Assembly (NCBI GenBank): GCA_003217965.1
Contig: QHNB01000204.1
Span: 1-6,436, forward strand
DNA length: 6,436 nucleotides
DNA from: Verrucomicrobiota bacterium
GTDB lineage: Bacteria; Verrucomicrobiota; Verrucomicrobiia; Chthoniobacterales; UBA10450
Reading direction: 5' to 3'
Numbering within the stretch: position 1 is the stretch's first letter; each line of letters starts with the position of its first letter. Shown piece by piece: positions 1 to 5,377 of this stretch. Below the pieces are notes generated by a model. It searched no databases, was not told where the DNA came from, and was given only the letters and a program-made list of their open reading frames with translations. Made by a program: the position numbers and the translations under genes.

Positions 1-926
1 TATTTTCTCGATTTCACGATCAATCGCGAGGCGGCCGCGCGCTACGGACTGAAAGTCGGCGACGTGAACGACATCATCGAATCAGCGATCGGCGGCAAGA
101 ACATCACCACCACCGTGGAAGGGCGCGAGCGGTACCCAGTTAATGCGCGTTACGCCCGCGATTTTCGCCAGGATATAGACGCGCTTAAGCGCGTGCTCGT
201 GGCCACGCCCACCGGTGCGCAGGTGCCGATTGAATTACTCGCCGATATCAAGTACAAGACCGGCCCGCCTTCGGTGCGGAGCGAGAACGGAAAATTGGTG
301 GGCTTCGTTTTCGTAGACATTACCACCAGCGACATCGACGGCTATGTGCGAAAAGCGTCGCAGCAGCTCGCCCGCAACATTCAATACCCGCCAGGCTACT
401 TCGTGCAGTGGGCGGGGCAGTTTCAATACCTTCAGGCGGCGAAAGAACGGCTCAAGATCGTCATTCCCTTCACTCTGTTGATTATCTTCGTCCTTATTTA
501 CATCAGCACGCGCTCAGTCGTGAAAACCGGTATCGTGCTCCTGGCAGTGCCTTTCTCGCTTGTGGGTGCGTTCTGGTTGCTCTGGTTGCTCGGCTACAAC
601 ATGAGCGCCGCGGTTTGGGTTGGACTCATCGCCCTTGCGGGTCTCGATGCCGAGACCGGCGTCGTCATGCTGCTCTATCTCGATCATGCATGGGATAAAT
701 TTCGAGCAGAAGGTCGCATGCGTAACATGCGCGATTTGCATGACGCGGTCATTGAAGGGGCGGTCGGTCGTGTGCGGCCGAAAATCATGACGGCGGCGTT
801 GTCACCTCAGCAATCCTTGAGCTGCTGATCTATCCCGTGATCTATGTCCTTTGGCGAAAACGTGAGCTTGTAGGCGAAACGCGCACTGAAGCGGCACCGC
901 TGCTCTCATCGGAGATTTCAACTTGA
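1..926 (+). pseudogene. cusA: CusA/CzcA-family heavy-metal efflux RND pump, 3' part, broken near the C-terminus
   Basis: Inner-membrane proton-driven pump of a tripartite metal efflux system; the gene enters the window from the left. Frame 1 reads YFLDFTINREAARYG, close to E. coli CusA, through the periplasmic porter domain, TM segments (about nt 450-690) and the RVRPKIMTA motif. The transmembrane Glu of the AETGVV motif (652-654) and the Lys of RPKIMT (781-783), which correspond to the CusA proton-relay pair E939/K984, are kept. After about nt 794 frame 1 runs into eight unrelated residues and a TGA at 826-828. The proper C-terminus (GGVVTSAILELLIYPVIY...) continues in frame 3 from 795 to a TGA at 924-926. 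By comparison with CusA about 28 residues (GLLP helix and following loop) are missing, so a deletion of 3n+1 bases occurred, probably between short GGC/GCG repeats. Subfamily (Cu/Ag versus Zn/Co/Cd) is uncertain; cusA fits best. Confidence 0.88.
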
Positions 927-1011
927 ACCTAAAGTAACGAAAGCGACATGACCTCAAAATTAAACATTAAACCGCTAGTTATAACCGCATGCGTCTTGTT
1001 CAAATTCGGCA

Positions 1012-1043
1012 TTGACCTTGGATTAGACTCCAAGGTGTAGCGT
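1012..1043 (+). promoter_or_regulatory. MerR-family metal-responsive promoter with operator dyad
   Basis: A -35 TTGACC (1012-1017) and a weak -10 TAGCGT (1038-1043) are separated by 20 bp. The spacer holds a perfect dyad: ACCTTGGA (1015-1022), six bases, TCCAAGGT (1029-1036). An overlong spacer filled by a dyad that overlaps the -35 is the hallmark of promoters untwisted by MerR-family activators. The 8-6-8 geometry, the 20-bp spacer and the GTGTA after the right arm resemble the ZntR site at E. coli zntA as I recall it; the ACCTT arms resemble CueR/CadR sites. It directs transcription into the Cys-rich gene, with an expected leader of about 30 nt. No merR-type regulator gene is in the window, so the sensed metal is unknown. 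Confidence 0.82.
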
Positions 1044-1066
1044 CTGATAAGCCAAACAGAAAGATG

Positions 1067-1072
1067 AGGTGG
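1067..1072 (+). promoter_or_regulatory. Ribosome binding site of the Cys-rich gene
   Basis: AGGTGG lies five bases upstream of the ATG at 1078. That spacing favours 1078 over the in-frame ATG at 1075 (two bases away) and over a GTG at 1069, which overlaps the site itself. Confidence 0.6.
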
Positions 1073-1077
1073 AAATG

Positions 1078-1281
1078 ATGAAACAAATAACTAAATGCAT
1101 CGCTGTCACCACGGCAGCAATCTTGGTTTCAGCGGCAGCAACAGCCGCTTCGCCCAAGCTAGTCTGTAATCTGACTGGCAAGGAAGTGAAGACTTGCTGC
1201 TGTACAAAACAGAAGAACGGAAAATTGCTGTGCAAATTAACCGGCAAGACAGTCGAGAAATGCTGCTGTTCCGGCATGTAA
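1078..1281 (+). CDS. Small exported protein with duplicated C-x9-CCC repeat, putative metal-binding
   Basis: 67 residues. Residues 1-24 form a signal peptide: MKQ, a hydrophobic alanine-rich core, and an ATA-A cleavage site. The mature part of about 43 residues is almost entirely two imperfect copies of K-L-x-C-x-L-T-G-K-x-V-x-x-C-C-C, joined by a short linker (TKQKNGK). Each copy gives C-x9-CCC, so eight of about 43 mature residues are Cys, with many Lys and no aromatics. I do not recognise a named family. Cys clusters of this density in an exported protein are typical of soft-metal binding or disulphide-knotted peptides. The MerR-type promoter immediately upstream, the efflux-pump gene before it and the CxxC protein after it favour periplasmic sequestration or hand-over of a thiophilic metal such as Cu, Zn, Cd or Hg. 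That function is inferred. The next gene starts 25 bp downstream with its own ribosome binding site, suggesting one operon. Confidence 0.82.
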   Translation: MKQITKCIAVTTAAILVSAAATAASPKLVCNLTGKEVKTCCCTKQKNGKLLCKLTGKTVEKCCCSGM

Positions 1282-1294
1282 CCGCAACTAAACG

Positions 1295-1303
1295 AAGGAG
1301 AGG
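1295..1303 (+). promoter_or_regulatory. Strong Shine-Dalgarno of the thioredoxin-like gene
   Basis: AAGGAG (1295-1300) extends into AAGGAGAGG. It lies six bases before a TTG at 1307, which is the only in-frame start that keeps the whole first beta strand of the thioredoxin fold. Confidence 0.6.
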
Positions 1304-1306
1304 TGA

Positions 1307-1536
1307 TTGAAGGCGCCAGGAAAAAGAAAGATTGAAGTGTTTACGGCTGGCTGTTCGCTCTGCGATGAAACGCTGCGCTTGGTCAAAGACGCGGTTTCAT
1401 CCTGCGGTTGCGAAGTTATTGAACGGCATTGTCCTGCTCAGCAGGGGTGCGAGCGATGCCGACGGTTGTCGTGGACGGCGCAATCATTTTTGAGGGCCGC
1501 ATTACACGTGAACAGGCAGCATTGCTTACGCGATGA
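1307..1536 (+). pseudogene. Thioredoxin/glutaredoxin-fold CxxC protein, frameshifted
   Basis: From the TTG start, frame 2 reads KIEVFTAGCSLCDETLRLVK, the first strand plus active-site helix of small thioredoxin-like proteins. The CSLC pair sits about 16-19 residues from the start. After ...EVIERHCPAQQ this frame loses similarity and runs on as junk to a stop at 1616-1618. The expected second half, GVRAMPTVVVDGAIIFEGRI with the cis-Pro motif before a beta strand, is in frame 1 from about 1441 to the TGA at 1534-1536. Compared with relatives about 5-8 residues between the halves are missing, so the lesion looks like a 3n+1-base deletion near 1435-1445, where CAG repeats occur. An intact version would be a small redox partner, plausibly keeping the neighbouring Cys-rich protein reduced or handling metal. 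If the frame-2 reading were real it would be a 103-residue protein lacking half the fold. Confidence 0.8.
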
Positions 1537-1726
1537 GCAAAAGGCCACTGTTTATTGGGCGGCATTGCAGGAAACCTCCTGCCCGCAGAAAAATGCGCGT
1601 CCGAATTCTGCGACCTGATCGAATCTAGCAGCCGCAGGCCGTGAATCACTTGATTGAGTCGCTCGAACGAACCAGATCAAGCCATCTCGAACGTCAGACG
1701 ATTTTCACCGGCATCGGCACCGAACA

Positions 1727-2143
1727 TCAGGCTGCAGCAGACTTTTGGCAGCAAGCAGAATCCTTCTCACCATAGTAGGTTTTCGCGGCAGCGGCCGTGT
1801 GAAAAGCTTCCCACGCCACTCCTTGAGCATCGGTGACCCAGGTTTTGTCGGAGTTTGCGTAACAGCAGGTCGTTTCTCCCTCATTTCTCACGACGCCGCC
1901 AGCTCGTGCGATCCGGGCGCGCAACTCGTCTAACTCGGCCGGAGTTTGGGCCTGGATTCCGAGATGCTCGATACCGTAAGTATCCTCTTTTTCAGCGATG
2001 GAAAAATTCAGCCGCGGGTCTTCCAGCATCCATTTCGCGTAGTCAGGTTTCGATACCGTCGGCGCTGAATCAAAAAGTGCGGAGTAAAACTTTACTGATT
2101 CGTCCAGGTTCTTTACTCGCAGCATGACGTGCATTCTTTTCAT
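1727..2143 (-). CDS. arsI: ArsI/CadI-family metalloenzyme, C-As lyase (VOC/glyoxalase fold)
   Basis: 138 residues, the usual size for ArsI, a non-haem Fe(II) dioxygenase that cleaves the C-As bond of trivalent methylated or aromatic arsenicals in the cytoplasm. Visible motifs are MKRMHV at the N-terminus, KPDYAKWML, GIEHLGIQ, GETTCCYANSDK, WVTDAQGVAWEAFHT. His5, His60 and Glu112 match the metal-ligand positions of the VOC fold, and Cys93-Cys94 is the vicinal pair that binds trivalent arsenic. A second vicinal pair, Cys131-Cys132, is in the tail. The start is chosen because AAAGGA sits seven bases upstream and MKRxHV is the family N-terminus; the frame is open upstream to 2245 but without similarity. 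It follows the sigma-factor gene by 83 bp on the same strand and converges on the metal block. No arsR, arsM or arsP is in the window. CadI proteins share the fold, so a cadmium-induced role is an alternative. Confidence 0.93.
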   Translation of the reverse strand: MKRMHVMLRVKNLDESVKFYSALFDSAPTVSKPDYAKWMLEDPRLNFSIAEKEDTYGIEHLGIQAQTPAELDELRARIARAGGVVRNEGETTCCYANSDKTWVTDAQGVAWEAFHTAAAAKTYYGEKDSACCQKSAAA

Positions 2144-2150
2144 AGAGATT

Positions 2151-2156
2151 TCCTTT
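2151..2156 (-). promoter_or_regulatory. Ribosome binding site of arsI
   Basis: AAAGGA on the minus strand, about seven bases before the ATG at 2143. It decides the start against longer in-frame options reaching back to 2245. Confidence 0.6.
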
Positions 2157-2163
2157 GATGTTT

Positions 2164-2183
2164 TGAAGGCTTCATCGCCTTCA
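2164..2183 (-). promoter_or_regulatory. 20-bp perfect dyad between sigma factor and arsI
   Basis: TGAAGGC (2164-2170), six bases, GCCTTCA (2177-2183): a seven-base perfect inverted repeat in the 83-bp gap between the sigma-factor stop and the arsI start. Neither strand has a T tract after it, so it is not a standard intrinsic terminator. It could be a repressor operator for arsI or an mRNA hairpin that sets the relative output of the two genes. Function is inferred only. Confidence 0.4.
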
Positions 2184-2226
2184 TCCCGGTAGTCGTTGCT
2201 CCCGGCAAAAAGACGCAAAGAAATTT

Positions 2227-2811
2227 TCAGGAATCGCAACGGCAAGCACGTAAGCGCCTGAATGCGACCGCGCGACCTTCGCCGCCGAATTCTATCTCAC
2301 AGCAGCGTTGCAGCACATCGCCCAAGAGCTTGCGCGCACGTTGCACCCGGGACTTAAGGCCGGATTCAGAAAGTCCCAACTGGTGCGCAAGCTGGCGTTG
2401 CGAAACCTTTTCGAAATCCGCCTTGATCAGAGCGGTGCGGTATGGCTCAGCAATTTCGTCGGCCATTGGCCGAAGCCAAGATAGGACCTCTTCATGCACG
2501 TCGTGTTCGCCGGGGTAATGAGAGAGATTCTCCAGTGGGAGAGCAGACTTATCTACCGGTTCCGGCACTTCTTCGGACACATTCGGAAGCTGTCGCTCAC
2601 GTTTTCGATAAAAATCAGCAATCGCTTTCCGAGCGATCGCAAGGATCCATGCTTCCGCCCGCTTGTTTTCTTGCAGCTGCGCAAGGCTGCGATTCGCGCA
2701 CACCAGGATGTCCTGCACCAAGTCATCAATATCAGAGGAAGGCACACGTTTGCTGACAAAGCGGCGAACGCCTTCGGAAAACTGGCGCCAAATCTTTTGA
2801 TCACTCGCCAT
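2227..2811 (-). CDS. sigZ: ECF-type RNA polymerase sigma factor, SigZ-like
   Basis: 194 residues. Sigma region 2 covers about residues 18-75, with DIDDLVQDILVCANRSLAQL and AWILAIARKAIADFYRKR motifs. Sigma region 4 covers about 112-168, with the helix-turn-helix around SQRQLAHQLGLSESGLKSRV. The tail RCCEIEFGGEGR matches the CC-x-x-E/F-x-F...GR signature of SigZ-type ECF factors; further Cys at 190 and 192 raise the possibility of metal or redox sensing (inference). No anti-sigma gene is adjacent. The start at 2811 puts MASDQKIW at the usual N-terminus, although the upstream AGGGG is only one base away. Alternatives are TTG at 2868 and ATG at 2865, which add about 19 residues and overlap the pstS remnant. 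It is followed by arsI on the same strand, so arsI is its likeliest co-transcribed neighbour and possible regulon member. Confidence 0.88.
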   Translation of the reverse strand: MASDQKIWRQFSEGVRRFVSKRVPSSDIDDLVQDILVCANRSLAQLQENKRAEAWILAIARKAIADFYRKRERQLPNVSEEVPEPVDKSALPLENLSHYPGEHDVHEEVLSWLRPMADEIAEPYRTALIKADFEKVSQRQLAHQLGLSESGLKSRVQRARKLLGDVLQRCCEIEFGGEGRAVAFRRLRACRCDS

Positions 2812-2864
2812 GCCCCTAACTTGTGAACGGAATGCAGCGACGCAATAGCAATCCGAGCTGACCA

Positions 2865-3055
2865 TCAAGACAAAGCCCGCTCAGATTTCTCCCAGCGGAT
2901 AGTGCCGGGATTCTTCGCTTTGATGCTTCAGCGAGTTGCGGGACCAGCTTCGCATCAAGTGTGTCGGAACCTTTAATGACAAGGCGATCAGCCTTGGCGG
3001 TTACTCCGCTGATTAACAAAGCGGCTTCTAGTAGGATAGTTTTGGTTTTGATCAT
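2865..3055 (-). pseudogene. pstS: PstS-like phosphate-binding protein, N-terminal remnant with frameshift
   Basis: The ATG at 3055 opens a signal peptide (MIKTKTILLEAALLISGVTAKA) followed by RLVIKGSDTLDAKLVPQLAEA, the typical first strand and helix of periplasmic phosphate-binding proteins; the usual residue in GSDTLG is Asp here. At 2922-2923 one base appears to be missing. The original frame gives SKRRIPALS and runs meaninglessly to a TAG beside the sigma-factor start, while the -1-shifted frame from 2921 restores KAKNPGT, the expected continuation. Similarity ends a few residues later and a stop follows at 2865-2867. More than 200 codons, including most of the phosphate-binding site, are absent. 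There is no clear ribosome binding site. The remnant sits directly upstream of the sigma-factor gene, so any surviving promoter would now read into it. Relatives include general PstS-like ABC binding proteins; the phosphate assignment leans on the neighbouring porin. Confidence 0.72.
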
Positions 3056-3077
3056 GCGTGGTTTGTTGGAGTTTAGA

Positions 3078-3203
3078 CTAGAACTTCACGCTTAGATCGG
3101 CCTGGAATAGCTGGTAGCGGTCGAGCGGATTGATGCCGATATCACCATTGCCACCGATACCTAGAAAAATGCCGAAACCGATGGTGACGGGCCCTTTGTT
3201 AAC
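3078..3203 (-). pseudogene. C-terminal fragment of an outer-membrane beta-barrel protein
   Basis: An open stretch of 41 codons ends in a TAG at 3078-3080 and is closed upstream by a TAG at 3204-3206. It contains no start codon of its own. It reads VTIGFGIFLGIGGNGDIGIN, then LDRYQLFQADLSVKF. The alternating hydrophobic pattern and the terminal Phe are typical of the last strands of an outer-membrane barrel recognised by the Bam machinery. It starts 34 bp after the intact porin stop and ends 22 bp before the pstS-like remnant, on the same strand. I read it as the 3' end of a second outer-membrane gene whose 5' part was deleted. It is not a copy of the neighbouring porin, whose C-terminus is different. 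Confidence 0.55.
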
Positions 3204-3237
3204 CTAACCAAGTCGCTACGGCTCTTTCGCAAAAAAC

Positions 3238-4653
3238 TTAAAACATCAACTGCAAGCGCATAATGACCTCGTCGAATTGGTCATCGCCCAACTGCGGATG
3301 CGCCGCCCGAAAATCTGACCAGGTGTGAACGTAATTCGCCATCAGTTTAATGGCATCGCCGTGGATATAGTAGTTGAGACCACCGGTGATAGAGTGGATG
3401 CCATCGTCGCCAAACTGTCCCGGGTTTAAGGCTTCCCATTTAACCACCGCCTGCAGTTTCTGCGGGAGGAGGAAATAGCTGCCTTGAACATACCAGCCGC
3501 TCGGCTCGAAATCGGCAAACCCAGGGGCGACGCCGGCCACGGTGCGACCATCGACATCTTCCTGGAAATATTCGCCGATCAAATCAAACGGACCGATGTT
3601 CAGCCACGCGTCCAAGCTCCATGCCGTTCTTTCATCGGCGCCGGGGAGGGTAAAGGGAGAGAGAGAACCGTCCTTATTGACCAGGAGGGTCAACGTTTGT
3701 GAAATATTTGTTCCTTTGTCATCGCGGCTGTTGAGAATATCAGCGCCTAGTTTCAAGCTGGAACCCTGACCGAGCAGTTTGCCTTGCCATGGCAGAAGCT
3801 CCAGCCGTCCGACATACATGAAGTTGTTATTGTCGTTGTTGGTGGTGTTGCGTCCGTTCCCGTTAAAGATGCCCGCGTAGTAAGTCACCAGGTCCTTCTG
3901 CTGCGGCCACAAGTTGGTGAGCGGTTTGCCCCAGATTTGCACACCAATTTGCCGCTCCGGTGTGATTGCCCCGGTGGGAAGACTGCGCTCGATCGTGAAG
4001 AGCTTCGTGTCAGGCGTGATCTGTTCCAGACCAAAGGGCGCTTTCCATTGGCCGACTTTGATATTGGCTTCCGCGAACTGGTGCCAGTTTACGAAGATGT
4101 CCGTGGCCTCGAAGGCGGTGCGGCCGGACGAAATGCCATCGCTGTTCTCGAAATCGCCCTCGACCTTGAAGTCGAAGTTCTCGGCGAAATCGCCGGTTAA
4201 ATTGATGCGCGCCCGGCGCAGGCGAAAACGGTCTTTCAATGCATTTAGACCGAAGCGCCCCTCGAAGGCCGAAACATCGCCATCTTCAAAATTCGCCTGA
4301 ATAAATCCGCCGAGCGTCAGCTTAAGTTCCGGCCCGGCCTGAAAGACGTAGGCCGGCTTCTTCTCTTCTACTACTACGTTTTTTTCGACATAAGTTTTGC
4401 CATCCCAAGTCATTTGCGTTTTCGTTTTGCCCTCCCGGCCAAATTCAGGCGCAAACGCAGGTCGTTTTTTCAGATCGCTGATTTCTTTTTCGAGCACAGC
4501 GTTGCGGTTTTGCAATTGCTCAATCGCCCGCTCAAGTTTTGCGATCCGTTCGGATTCGGATTTATCTCCCGATGTTTGGGCGACCAGCGGCTGCAGCGGC
4601 AGGACAACGAGCAACATGACCGCTTCGATCAGGATGAATCTTTTTGTGAGCAT
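3238..4653 (-). CDS. Phosphate-selective porin O/P-type outer-membrane protein
   Basis: 471 residues. A signal peptide covers about 1-25 (basic MLTKRF, hydrophobic core, PLVA). Residues about 34-64 form a heptad-patterned coiled coil (ERIAKLERAIEQLQNRNAVL), as in trimeric porins with an N-terminal periplasmic stalk. From about 105 to the end comes a 16-strand-type barrel domain: LTLGGFIQANF, RFRLRRARINLTG, the conserved VGQWKAPFGLEQ segment and a final MRLQLMF ending in Phe. This is the OprO/OprP (porin O and P) family, anion-selective channels for phosphate or polyphosphate. Substrate specificity cannot be read here; the pstS-like remnant downstream supports phosphate and hence possibly arsenate entry. 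The start is set by AAGGAGA five bases upstream; an in-frame ATG at 4701 lacks such a site. The upstream leader holds several symmetric elements. The gene appears intact. Confidence 0.9.
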   Translation of the reverse strand: MLTKRFILIEAVMLLVVLPLQPLVAQTSGDKSESERIAKLERAIEQLQNRNAVLEKEISDLKKRPAFAPEFGREGKTKTQMTWDGKTYVEKNVVVEEKKPAYVFQAGPELKLTLGGFIQANFEDGDVSAFEGRFGLNALKDRFRLRRARINLTGDFAENFDFKVEGDFENSDGISSGRTAFEATDIFVNWHQFAEANIKVGQWKAPFGLEQITPDTKLFTIERSLPTGAITPERQIGVQIWGKPLTNLWPQQKDLVTYYAGIFNGNGRNTTNNDNNNFMYVGRLELLPWQGKLLGQGSSLKLGADILNSRDDKGTNISQTLTLLVNKDGSLSPFTLPGADERTAWSLDAWLNIGPFDLIGEYFQEDVDGRTVAGVAPGFADFEPSGWYVQGSYFLLPQKLQAVVKWEALNPGQFGDDGIHSITGGLNYYIHGDAIKLMANYVHTWSDFRAAHPQLGDDQFDEVIMRLQLMF

Positions 4654-4657
4654 GGTT

Positions 4658-4664
4658 TCTCCTT
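4658..4664 (-). promoter_or_regulatory. Ribosome binding site of the porin gene
   Basis: AAGGAGA on the minus strand with five bases to the ATG at 4653, the strongest Shine-Dalgarno in the window. It rules out the longer start at 4701. Confidence 0.7.
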
Positions 4665-4715
4665 GGTTAAGTAAGCGTTCACGCTGCGAAGGCATGCCCA
4701 AAACCGATTGGAAAT

Positions 4716-4747
4716 GCTTCCGTCGACGCCCGTGAACGGTCGGAAGC
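4716..4747 (-). promoter_or_regulatory. Inverted repeat in the porin leader
   Basis: GCTTCCG (4716-4722) and CGGAAGC (4741-4747) pair perfectly around an 18-base loop, about 65-95 bases upstream of the porin start. If transcribed it would form a leader hairpin; as DNA it could be an operator. No further support. Confidence 0.3.
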
Positions 4748-4753
4748 TAGAAA

Positions 4754-4792
4754 GCAATTGTTACGGACCGATGGCGGTACTGTTACAATTGC
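4754..4792 (-). promoter_or_regulatory. Candidate Pho-type operator: TGTTAC repeats inside an inverted repeat
   Basis: TTGTTAC (4758-4764) and CTGTTAC (4780-4786) are direct repeats exactly 22 bases apart, two 11-base turns. PhoB/PhoP boxes are direct repeats with 11-base periodicity (E. coli CTGTCAT; Bacillus TTAACA), and the minus-strand version here is GTAACA. The middle 11-base position matches poorly. The same region is bounded by GCAATTGT (4754-4761) and ACAATTGC (4785-4792), a perfect eight-base inverted repeat. It lies 100-140 bases upstream of the porin start, a reasonable place for an activator site. Regulation by phosphate is inferred from position and gene content. Confidence 0.35.
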
Positions 4793-4843
4793 GTGAACTC
4801 GGGCACGCCGAGTGAGAAATTCCCGCAACGAACGCGAGAACCG

Positions 4844-5320
4844 CTACGGAGATTTGGGGGTCGGAGCGCTTTGAGCCGGTGACGGCGCTGCCGTTACCGG
4901 AGGCTGAGCAACAGCACCGGTGGGCTTAGCGGACGCGCTCGCACTGACGGATGCTGTCTTCGCCGCTGCACTGGACGATTGCGCAGTCGAAGTCGTACCT
5001 GCTGCAGGCGACCCAGCCTGAGCTCCTTCGGCCGCGCTCTGGGTTCGCATTAACTCCCGGCGCAAACTACTCCCGCCCACGCTTCGCTGCGCGTAGAGAA
5101 TTGAGAGCGCAAACGTGAGCACGAAGAAAATCCCGGCCAGCCAGCCGGTGATCTTCGTCAGCACGTTCGTGGTTTGGGCGCCGAAAATGTTTTCGGTCAC
5201 GCCGCCGCCGAATGCCGCGCCCAAGCCTTCGCTTTTCGGTCGTTGCATCAAAATGACCAGAACCATCAACAGCGCCACGAGCATGTTGAGGCCGAGCAAA
5301 AGGTTGATCAGAATGCTCAT
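4844..5320 (-). CDS. secG: Protein translocase subunit SecG with long Ala/Ser/Pro-rich tail
   Basis: 158 residues; E. coli SecG has 110. Two membrane helices (about 3-25 and 58-78) flank the conserved cytoplasmic loop LMQRPKSEGLGAAFGGG...NIFGAQTTNVLTKIT, which corresponds to the QxGKGxxxGxxFGxGxxxxxFG signature of SecG. This small subunit of SecYEG assists SecA-driven protein export at the inner membrane. Residues about 95-158 are a low-complexity tail of Ala, Ser, Thr, Gln and Pro, probably disordered and facing the periplasm given the two helices. The ATG at 5320 lacks an obvious Shine-Dalgarno but begins the first helix correctly. It lies 57 bp after mazG on the same strand and ends in TAG. 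It looks intact. Confidence 0.93.
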   Translation of the reverse strand: MSILINLLLGLNMLVALLMVLVILMQRPKSEGLGAAFGGGVTENIFGAQTTNVLTKITGWLAGIFFVLTFALSILYAQRSVGGSSLRRELMRTQSAAEGAQAGSPAAGTTSTAQSSSAAAKTASVSASASAKPTGAVAQPPVTAAPSPAQSAPTPKSP

Positions 5321-5377
5321 TGAAGGGGCGAATATCCGCAGATTAAGAACGTTGTAAACGGTGAACGCCGCAGTAAA

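Noticed and set aside
948..1040. A 30-codon ORF (MTSKLNIKPLVIT...) between the pump gene and the Cys-rich gene
   Set aside because: No ribosome binding site, no recognisable homology, and its 3' half is the MerR-type promoter; probably chance.
1023..1277. Minus-strand ORF of 84 codons opposite the Cys-rich gene
   Set aside because: Its existence follows from the repeated Cys and Lys codons on the other strand; the plus-strand gene has the signal peptide, ribosome binding site and promoter.
1416..1649. Minus-strand ORF of 77 codons opposite the thioredoxin-like gene
   Set aside because: It is antisense to a recognisable frame and has no family features.
1537..1726. Gap between the thioredoxin-like remnant and arsI, including a short frame reading GGIAGNLLPAEKCASEFC
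   Set aside because: No start with a ribosome binding site, no convincing family match and no clear terminator; it may be a decayed gene remnant but I cannot support that.
1641..1775. A GTG-started 44-codon plus-strand ORF with a protein-like helical composition
   Set aside because: No Shine-Dalgarno, and it overlaps the tail of arsI on the opposite strand.
3784..4200. Plus-strand ORF of 138 codons inside the porin gene
   Set aside because: Antisense shadow of a well-supported porin coding region; no ribosome binding site or domain.
4797..4813. ACTCGG/CCGAGT hairpin downstream of secG as an intrinsic terminator
   Set aside because: Six-base stem with no T tract on the secG-sense side; terminator function is not supported.
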